DNA from: Hoeflea ulvae
Lineage (GTDB): Bacteria > Pseudomonadota > Alphaproteobacteria > Rhizobiales > Rhizobiaceae
Direction of reading: 5' to 3'
DNA length: 64,000 nt
NCBI RefSeq assembly: GCF_026619435.1
Contig: NZ_JAOVZQ010000001.1
Location: 3,417,501-3,481,500, forward strand
Every line of letters begins with the position of its first letter. Within the stretch, counting starts at the first letter, position 1. The position numbers and the translations under genes were made by a program. Shown piece by piece: positions 56,543 through 64,000 of this stretch. The notes under the pieces were generated by a model. The model worked only from the letters and a program-made list of their open reading frames with translations, ran no database searches and was not told the DNA's origin.

Positions 56543-57355
56543 GTGACCAAAAAATACCGGACCATCTTTCTTTCCGACATTCACCTCGGCACGCCCGATT
56601 GCCAGGCTGACATCCTCATCGACTTCCTGCGCGAGCACGACGCGCAGACCATCTATCTGGTCGGCGACATCATCGATTGCTGGCGCATGAAGCGGAAGGG
56701 GTTCTTCTGGCCGCAATCGCACAATGACGTGGTGCAGAAATTGCTGCGCAAAGCGCGCAAGGGAACCCGCATCGTCTATGTCCCCGGCAATCACGACGAG
56801 TTGCTGCGCGATTATCAGGGCGTCCATTTCGGCGGCATCGAGGTACGCGAGCGCGACCTGTTCGAGACTGCTGACGGCAGGCGGCTTCTGGTCATCCACG
56901 GCGACGAATTCGACATGGTGGTGATGAATCACCGCTGGCTCGCCCATCTCGGCGACATCGCCTATGGCCTGGCGATGTGGACCAACAAATGGCACAACCG
57001 CACCCGCCGGTTGCTCGGCCTGCGCTACTGGTCGTTCTCCCGTTGGGCCAAGCTCAAGGTCAAGAGCGCCGTCAATTTCATCTCCGATTTTGAGGAAGTG
57101 CTGGCCGAGGAAGCCCGCAAGCATGGCGCGGACGGCGTCATCTGCGGCCATATCCACCACGCCGCCAACGAGATGCGCGACGGCATCCGCTACATCAACA
57201 CCGGCGACTGGGTCGAAAGCTGCACCGCGGTGGTCGAGCATGCCGATGGCCGCATGGAGATCATCGACTGGTCGCGCCGCATCTCGGAAAAAGCCGGACT
57301 GGCGACAACGCCGTCGCCTCGGCAGATCACCAATCCACAGGACCGCGCCGCATGA
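56543..57355 (+). CDS. plcP: PlcP-type phospholipase C metallophosphoesterase
   Basis: This is a protein of about 270 residues from the LpxH/PlcP metallophosphoesterase group. Metal motifs in order are SDIHLGTPDCQAD, VGDIIDCWRMKR, PGNHDELLRDY, VIHGDEFDM and CGHIHHAANE. In Sinorhizobium the related PlcP strips head groups from phospholipids during phosphate starvation. Here btaA and btaB follow directly, the route that uses the resulting diacylglycerol, which supports PlcP over a UDP-diacylglucosamine hydrolase. The start is uncertain: GTG at 56543 gives the family-like MTKKYRTIFLSDIH, with a TTG eight codons earlier as an alternative. Confidence 0.85.
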   Translation: MTKKYRTIFLSDIHLGTPDCQADILIDFLREHDAQTIYLVGDIIDCWRMKRKGFFWPQSHNDVVQKLLRKARKGTRIVYVPGNHDELLRDYQGVHFGGIEVRERDLFETADGRRLLVIHGDEFDMVVMNHRWLAHLGDIAYGLAMWTNKWHNRTRRLLGLRYWSFSRWAKLKVKSAVNFISDFEEVLAEEARKHGADGVICGHIHHAANEMRDGIRYINTGDWVESCTAVVEHADGRMEIIDWSRRISEKAGLATTPSPRQITNPQDRAA

Positions 57356-57394
57356 GCGCCGGCACCAAAAATTCTCTCCATTGGAGCATTCAGC

Positions 57395-58639
57395 ATGACC
57401 ATGATTGAATCCACCGCCATCGGCGCCCGTATCGACGGCGCCGTCGTGCGCAACACCGCCCTGTCCTCGACCGGATTGCTGGAACGGGTGTTTTCCACAG
57501 CCTTCCGCGGCCTGGTCTATCCGCAGATCTGGGAAGACCCGCTGGTCGACATGCAGGCGCTGGCGCTCAAACCAACCGACACGCTTGTCACCATCGCGTC
57601 GGGCTCCTGCAATGTCATGTCCTATCTGACCGCCAATCCGGCCGAAATCATCGCCGTGGATCTCTCGCCGGCGCATGTGGCGCTGGGCAGGCTCAAACTG
57701 GCCGCGGCCGCCCATCTGCCGGACCACACCTCGTTTTCCAACCTGTTCCGCCATGCCAATCTCAAATCCAACGTGGCGCTTTACGAGCGTCACATCCGTC
57801 CGCATCTTGATGAGGCAACACGGGCCTATTGGGATGGCCGCGAAGTCAGTGGCCGCCGCCGCATCAGCCGCTTTTCCCGCGGCTTCTATTCGACCGGCTT
57901 GCTCGGACGGTTCATTTCCGCCGCCCACGTCATCGGCAAACTCTACGGTGTCGATCCGCGCGACTTGCTGCGCATGGACAGCGTCGAGAAACAGCGCGAA
58001 TTCTTCCAGTCCCGCATCGCCCCGGTATTCGACAGCCGCAGCTTCAAAGCGCTGACCTCGCTGCGCGCCTCGCTGTTCGGGCTTGGCATTCCGCCGGCAC
58101 AATATGAAGCACTGGCCGGTGACGCAGCCGATGGCATGGTTGGCGCTTTGCGGGTGCGCACGGAGCGGCTGGCCTGCGGCTTTCCGCTCAAGGACAATTA
58201 CTTTGCCTGGCAGGCCTTTGGCCGCGGCTACCAGCCAGGCGAAGCAGCCAGCCTGCCGCCCTATCTGCAGGCGCATCATTTCGAAACGGTCCGGCGCAAC
58301 GCCGGCCGGGTGGCAATCGTCAATGAAAGCATCACCGCCCTTCTGGCCCGCCGTCCCGCCGCCTCGGTTGACGCCTTCGTGCTGCTCGATGCCCAGGACT
58401 GGATGACCGACAGCCAGCTCTCGGAACTTTGGGCCGAGATCAGCCGCACAGCGAGCCCCGGCGCGCGGGTGATCTACCGCACCGCTGCGGCGGCCTCGCC
58501 GTTGCCGGGGCACATTCCCGAGGGCATCCTCGCCAAATGGGATTACCGCCGCGAGCAAAGCCTGGCACTGGGCGCACAGGATCGCTCGGCCATCTATGGC
58601 GGCTTCCATCTGCATGTGAAGCGCGACGCCGGCGCATGA
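57395..58639 (+). CDS. btaA: SAM:diacylglycerol 3-amino-3-carboxypropyltransferase BtaA
   Basis: This is a 414-residue DUF3419-family enzyme that moves the aminocarboxypropyl group of SAM to diacylglycerol, the first step of betaine lipid (DGTS) synthesis. It has LVYPQIWEDPLVDMQAL, the SAM-site TIASGSCNVMSYLTANPAEIIAVDLSPAHV, and a C-terminal RVIYRTAAAASPLPGHIP. The stop overlaps the btaB ATG. It takes diacylglycerol that PlcP could release. Confidence 0.94.
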   Translation: MTMIESTAIGARIDGAVVRNTALSSTGLLERVFSTAFRGLVYPQIWEDPLVDMQALALKPTDTLVTIASGSCNVMSYLTANPAEIIAVDLSPAHVALGRLKLAAAAHLPDHTSFSNLFRHANLKSNVALYERHIRPHLDEATRAYWDGREVSGRRRISRFSRGFYSTGLLGRFISAAHVIGKLYGVDPRDLLRMDSVEKQREFFQSRIAPVFDSRSFKALTSLRASLFGLGIPPAQYEALAGDAADGMVGALRVRTERLACGFPLKDNYFAWQAFGRGYQPGEAASLPPYLQAHHFETVRRNAGRVAIVNESITALLARRPAASVDAFVLLDAQDWMTDSQLSELWAEISRTASPGARVIYRTAAAASPLPGHIPEGILAKWDYRREQSLALGAQDRSAIYGGFHLHVKRDAGA

Positions 58640-59289
58640 GCATCGTTTCCGCCAATGCCTCGGCGATGGATGGCATCTACCGGCATCAGCGTCACATCTA
58701 TGACCTGACCCGGCGCTACTACCTGCTCGGCCGCAATGATCTGATCGCGGCACTTCAGCCGCCACCGGGCGGCACCGTGCTCGAGATCGGCTGCGGCACC
58801 GCGCGCAACCTGACCCTGACGGCACGGCGCTATCCCGATGCGCAGCTCTTCGGTCTCGACATCTCGGCCGAGATGCTCAAATCCGCCGAGGCGATGGTCT
58901 CAAAAACAGGCATGGGCGACCGCATCCGGCTGGCGCAGGGTGACGCAACCAGCTTCAAGGCCGATGAGATATTTGGCGTGCCCGGTTTTGACCGGGTATT
59001 TCTGTCCTACAGCCTGTCGATGATCCCCGGCTGGCAGGCAGCACTTGAACAGGCATTGCACGCAGTCGCACCCGGCGGCGAACTTCACGTCGTCGATTTT
59101 GGCCAGCAATCGGCCTTGCCAAAATGGTTCGGCAAGGCGCTGAAAACCTGGCTGGCGCGCTTTCATGTGACCCCGCGCCAAAACCTCGAAGCGGCCATGG
59201 CAGCGCTTGCCGGCACCCATCAGGCACACCTGACATTCTCACCAGTCTACCGCGATTACGCCCGCATTGGCATGATCCGGCTGTCCTGA
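58636..59289 (+). CDS. btaB: Betaine lipid N-methyltransferase BtaB
   Basis: This is a 217-residue class I SAM methyltransferase that trimethylates diacylglyceryl-homoserine to DGTS. The N-terminal MDGIYRHQRHIYDLTRRYYLLGRN is characteristic, and the SAM site is VLEIGCGTARNL followed by FGLDISAEML. The ATG at 58636-58638 lies in the btaA stop (ATGA). In some organisms BtaA and BtaB are one fused protein; here they are separate. Confidence 0.94.
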   Translation: MSIVSANASAMDGIYRHQRHIYDLTRRYYLLGRNDLIAALQPPPGGTVLEIGCGTARNLTLTARRYPDAQLFGLDISAEMLKSAEAMVSKTGMGDRIRLAQGDATSFKADEIFGVPGFDRVFLSYSLSMIPGWQAALEQALHAVAPGGELHVVDFGQQSALPKWFGKALKTWLARFHVTPRQNLEAAMAALAGTHQAHLTFSPVYRDYARIGMIRLS

Positions 59290-59313
59290 ATCAGGATGCC
59301 GCCAAACCGGACC

Positions 59314-61103
<1,790 letters not shown>

Positions 61104-61156
61104 CAAGTGCCATAATGACAATTCAGCAATATCCATGCTTAGCTACGGTTTTCATT

Positions 61157-62029
61157 ATGTCTCTTAGCAAAACCGGCCGGCTGCCGCTGGAATGGGTCCG
61201 CGTTTTCGAAGCCGCAGGCCGCACCGGCAGCTTTACGGCGGCAGCCGCCGAAATCGGATTGACCCAGGCCGCGGTGAGCCAGCGCATCAGGAATCTCGAA
61301 CAGCTTGTCGGCGTCAGCCTGTTTTCACGCCAGCCACGCGGCGTGATCCTGACTGTGGATGGCGAAGCCTGGCTGCCCTATGTCACCCAGTCCCTGCAGG
61401 CGCTCAACCGCAGTGCCGACGAGCTGTTCGGCAAGGCGCCTGACCGGATCGTCATGTCGGCGAGCGCATCGGTGGCGCAATTGTGGATCGTGCCCCGCCT
61501 CGCAGCTCTGCGCGACAGGCCGAAGTTCCAGATCTCGATGACCACCATGACCATCGAGCCGGACTTCGCCAAGGCCAACGCGACCATCGAGATCCGCTAT
61601 GTGCGCGACCCCCGCCCGCCGGGGCGCGCCACCCGCCTTTACCGGGAACATCTGGTTCCGATGAGTGCCCCCGGCTTGCTGGACAACAACACATCCTGGT
61701 GGAAACTGCCCCGCATCACCGTGTCCGGCCCGCGCCCGGGCTGGCAGGAATGGGCGGTGCAGACCGGCGATGCAGCAACCGCCGTTCCAAACTACCGTTT
61801 TGACAATTACGTCTCTGCGCATGCCGCCGCCCTGGCAGGACTTGGTGTGATGCTGGGATCCGTGCCGCTTTCCGGCCCTGATCTGGCAAGCGGAAAACTG
61901 ATCCGCCTCTCGGACAAGGCGCTGACGCCGGACGCGGGCTACTGGATGACGGCAATCGAGGACATGCTGACCCGAAAAAACTGGGAGGAGCTTGTCGCGA
62001 TGTTCTGCGAGCCTTCCGAACCGGCCTGA
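61157..62029 (+). CDS. LysR-family regulator, divergent from tmpA
   Basis: This is a 290-residue LysR-type regulator. The DNA-binding helix-turn-helix is FEAAGRTGSFTAAAAEIGLTQAAVSQRIRNLEQLVG. The substrate domain includes MSASASVAQLWIVPRLAALRD and the GcvA-like LAGLGVMLGSVPL. ATG at 61157-61159 gives MSLSKTGRLPLEW; a longer frame from a GTG at 61061 would cover the whole promoter and is unlikely. Divergence from tmpA suggests it activates tmpAB, perhaps sensing the trimethylammonium phosphonate (inference). Confidence 0.9.
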   Translation: MSLSKTGRLPLEWVRVFEAAGRTGSFTAAAAEIGLTQAAVSQRIRNLEQLVGVSLFSRQPRGVILTVDGEAWLPYVTQSLQALNRSADELFGKAPDRIVMSASASVAQLWIVPRLAALRDRPKFQISMTTMTIEPDFAKANATIEIRYVRDPRPPGRATRLYREHLVPMSAPGLLDNNTSWWKLPRITVSGPRPGWQEWAVQTGDAATAVPNYRFDNYVSAHAAALAGLGVMLGSVPLSGPDLASGKLIRLSDKALTPDAGYWMTAIEDMLTRKNWEELVAMFCEPSEPA

Positions 62030-62044
62030 TCAGGCCCCAGGGCC

Positions 62045-63133
62045 TTACCCGGCGCCGCCGACATCGGTGCGGGCAACGGCAACGGTCTTGACGATGGCAA
62101 AGCACTGCGCACCCGGTTCGAGCTGCAGCGCCAGCGCCGAGCGCCGGGTGATCCGCGCCAGCAGCAGATCATCGCCGGCCTTGAGCTGGATGATGGCGCC
62201 GGGCCCGTCGCCGAGCCGCACCGCCGATACAGTGGCCGGCAGGACATTGAGCGCCGACAATCCCTCGGGCCGGGTCCGCGACAGGATCACGTCCTGGGCC
62301 AGAATACGGATCGACAGCCGCGCGCCGATCCTGGCGTCGACCCTGGGCAGATATAGCGGTCCGGCAGATGCCTCGAGCCGCGTCAGCCCGTCATCTTCCT
62401 GCGCCGTCACCACCGCATGCAACGACGCGCCGGCGGTGCGGATGCCGAGCGCCGGCACATTGTCGGGATCGGAGAGTATATCCTCGGCCGGACCGGCGCG
62501 GACCACCCGGCCTGCGTCCATCAACACAAGGGTTGTGGCCAGCCGCGCCACTTCCACCATCGAATGGCTGACATAGAGCACCGGCACCGCAGTCTCTTCG
62601 CGCAACCGCTCGAGGAACGGCAGGATTTCCGCCTTGCGCTCCTCATCAAGCGCTGCCAGCGGTTCATCCATCAGCAACAATTGCGGTCTGGCGAGCAGCG
62701 CCCGGCCGATGGCCACGCGCTGTTTTTCGCCGCCCGACAGCCCGCCCGGCCGCCGCTCGAGCAATCCGTCAATGCCGAGCATCGCCACCACATGGTCGAA
62801 CTCGGCGCCAACCCCGCGCGGCGCAAACCAATGGCCATAGCTCAGATTCTGCCGCACGCTGAGATGCGGAAACAGCCTGCCTTCCTGAAACACATAGCCA
62901 AGCCGCCGCTGGTGCACCGGCACCGACGCGCCCTGCTCAGCGTCAAACAACACCCGCCCGTCAAGCACGATCCTACCCGCATCAGGCCGCAGCAGCCCGG
63001 CCACCGCATTGACCACGGAAGTCTTGCCGGAGCCGGAGCGACCGAACAGCGCGGTGACACCAGCCGGTGCCTCGAAATCGACATCGAGCGCGAAATCGCC
63101 AAAGCTGTGCGCCAAGTGCACCGAAAGGCTCAT
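62045..63133 (-). CDS. modC: Molybdate ABC importer ATPase ModC
   Basis: This is a 362-residue ATPase. It has Walker A FGRSGSGKTS near 32, YVFQEGRLFPHLSVRQNLSYG, signature LSGGEKQR, and Walker B LLLMDEPLAALDEERK. The C-terminal MOP-like domain (about 295-355) binds molybdate, with LSALNVLPATVSAV. ATG at 63131-63133 overlaps the modB stop. It is convergent with the lysR gene, leaving 15 bp. Confidence 0.96.
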   Translation of the reverse strand: MSLSVHLAHSFGDFALDVDFEAPAGVTALFGRSGSGKTSVVNAVAGLLRPDAGRIVLDGRVLFDAEQGASVPVHQRRLGYVFQEGRLFPHLSVRQNLSYGHWFAPRGVGAEFDHVVAMLGIDGLLERRPGGLSGGEKQRVAIGRALLARPQLLLMDEPLAALDEERKAEILPFLERLREETAVPVLYVSHSMVEVARLATTLVLMDAGRVVRAGPAEDILSDPDNVPALGIRTAGASLHAVVTAQEDDGLTRLEASAGPLYLPRVDARIGARLSIRILAQDVILSRTRPEGLSALNVLPATVSAVRLGDGPGAIIQLKAGDDLLLARITRRSALALQLEPGAQCFAIVKTVAVARTDVGGAG

Positions 63134-63828
63134 GATCCCGAGATCCTTCGCGCCACGGCCCGGCCGATCCACTCCGACAAAAACAGCGCCAGAAGCGCAA
63201 TCGCCACGGCGATCAGCACCAGTTGCATCGCCCGGGAATCGCCCCCGGGCACCTGCAGGAAACTGTAGATTGCCGATGGCAGGGTCTGGGTCTGGCCCGG
63301 AATGTTGGAGACGAAGGTGATGGTCGCACCGAACTCGCCCATCGCCTTGGCAAAGGCCAGGATGACGCCGGCAAGAATGCCGGGCAGGATCAGCGGCAGG
63401 GTGATTGTGGCAAACACCCAAACCCGCGAGGCGCCCAGCGTCGCCGCCGCCTGTTCGAGCTTCGGATCCACCGCCTCGATCGCCAGCCTTATCGCGCGCA
63501 CCATCAGCGGAAACGCCATCACGGCCGCTGCAAGGGCTGCGCCGGTCCAGCGAAAGGCGAAGACCAGTCCGAAGGCGTCCTCGAGAAAGCCGCCAACCGC
63601 GCCGCGGCGTCCGAAGGTCAGAAGCAGCAGATAGCCGGTGACCACCGGCGGCAGGATCAGCGGCAGATGCACCAGCCCGTTGAGCACCTGCTTGCCCCAG
63701 AACTCGTGCCGCGCCAGCGCATAGGCCACCGCCACGCCCAACGGCAGGCTCAGCACCGTGGCCCAGAACGACACCTTGAGCGACAGCGCAACCGCGCTCC
63801 ATTGATCCGGGGTGAGCCAGTCAGCCAT
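63130..63828 (-). CDS. modB: Molybdate ABC importer permease ModB
   Basis: This is a 232-residue permease with about five to six helices. Typical segments are WSAVALSLKVSFWATVLSLPLGVAVAYALAR, LPLILPPVVTGYLLL and FAKAMGEFGATITFVSNIPGQTQTL. Its ATG overlaps the modA stop region by 8 bp. It forms the channel served by ModA and ModC. Confidence 0.96.
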   Translation of the reverse strand: MADWLTPDQWSAVALSLKVSFWATVLSLPLGVAVAYALARHEFWGKQVLNGLVHLPLILPPVVTGYLLLLTFGRRGAVGGFLEDAFGLVFAFRWTGAALAAAVMAFPLMVRAIRLAIEAVDPKLEQAAATLGASRVWVFATITLPLILPGILAGVILAFAKAMGEFGATITFVSNIPGQTQTLPSAIYSFLQVPGGDSRAMQLVLIAVAIALLALFLSEWIGRAVARRISGS

Positions 63829-64000
63829 CGCCCTGCCCGGTCAGCGGCGCAAACCCTTGCGCTCTGAAGATCTCCACTGCAGCCGGGCTGATGAGAAAGT
63901 CCAGAAAGGCTTTGGCATCCGGATGCATCGAGGTGCGGACAATGGCAGCCGGATAGATGATCGGGGCGTGGCTGTCTTCGGCAAAGGTCGAGACCACGCT
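63821..64000 (-). CDS. modA: Molybdate-binding protein ModA, C-terminal part
   Basis: The last 59 codons of modA are visible and the gene runs off the right edge. The sequence reads FAEDSHAPIIYPAAIV, then HPDAKAFLDFLISPAAVEIFRAQGF, the typical ModA end. It would deliver molybdate to ModBC. Confidence 0.92.
   Translation of the reverse strand, partial: SVVSTFAEDSHAPIIYPAAIVRTSMHPDAKAFLDFLISPAAVEIFRAQGFAPLTGQGDG

Noticed and set aside
56498..58825. A 775-codon open frame on the minus strand
   Set aside because: It lies opposite plcP, btaA and btaB, which have clear family motifs. Its own sequence is low-complexity Arg/Ala/Gly-rich and lacks domain motifs; high GC explains it.
62045..63802. 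Reading modC as a 585-residue protein starting inside modB
   Set aside because: The extra N-terminal residues are out-of-frame modB. The ModC-typical MSLSVHLAHSFGDF start lies at 63133, in an ATGA overlap.

Overview
The window reads as a chromosomal segment of an alphaproteobacterium, most likely a Rhizobiales (Hyphomicrobiales) member. It has high GC, densely packed operons with ATGA-type overlaps, many ABC importers, betaine-lipid genes and a rhizobial-style phn cluster. The family-level assignment is inference. I saw no rRNA, tRNA, CRISPR array or insertion sequence.

Region 1 (1-13.5 kb, minus strand) is a tryptophan/kynurenine to anthranilate to CoA-thioester catabolic block. It holds a bifunctional FAD monooxygenase/OYE-type anthraniloyl-CoA monooxygenase (abmA), an SDR, a MarR regulator, an enoyl-CoA hydratase, an acyl-CoA dehydrogenase, an anthranilate-CoA ligase (abmG), RidA, kynureninase (kynU), tryptophan 2,3-dioxygenase (kynA), a two-domain cupin protein and a branched-chain-type (Liv) ABC importer. 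The chemistry implied is the aerobic hybrid anthranilate route known from Azoarcus evansii, fed by the kynurenine pathway.

Region 2 (13.6-29 kb) is a divergent pair of operons around an AT-rich promoter at about 21.6 kb. Leftward run a phytoene-dehydrogenase-like flavoprotein, a complete peptide/nickel-type ABC importer and a kynureninase-like PLP enzyme. Rightward run a KynB-like cyclase-family hydrolase, a second flavoprotein broken by a 1-nt frameshift, a MarR regulator, an exported VOC protein and IorAB-type 2-ketoacid oxidoreductase subunits. This looks like a catabolic system whose substrate I cannot name. It is the best candidate here for an undescribed pathway.

Region 3 (29-41 kb) holds a PACE-family efflux protein and another peptide-type ABC importer (divergent binding protein, two permeases, one fused ATPase). 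It also has a HAD phosphatase, an HSL-type esterase, a CocE/NonD hydrolase and a KstD-like flavoprotein.

Region 4 (41-61.2 kb) is a phosphorus-scavenging island. The C-P lyase genes phnGHIJKL and a phn-type acetyltransferase, phnCDEE, a 2H phosphoesterase, phnM and phnN lie on the minus strand. PhnF is divergent, with an inverted repeat and a Pho-box-like repeat in the shared promoter. A cobalamin riboswitch and bluB sit in the opposite orientation inside the phn cluster. Next to phnF lie plcP-btaA-btaB, which remodel phospholipids into betaine lipid. After these come tmpB and tmpA, which match the two-oxygenase pathway for 2-(trimethylammonio)ethylphosphonate, and a divergent LysR regulator. 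Together these genes would take phosphorus from phosphonates and membrane lipids and save it by making phosphorus-free lipid.

Region 5 (62-64 kb) is a molybdate importer, modC, modB and the end of modA, running off the right edge.
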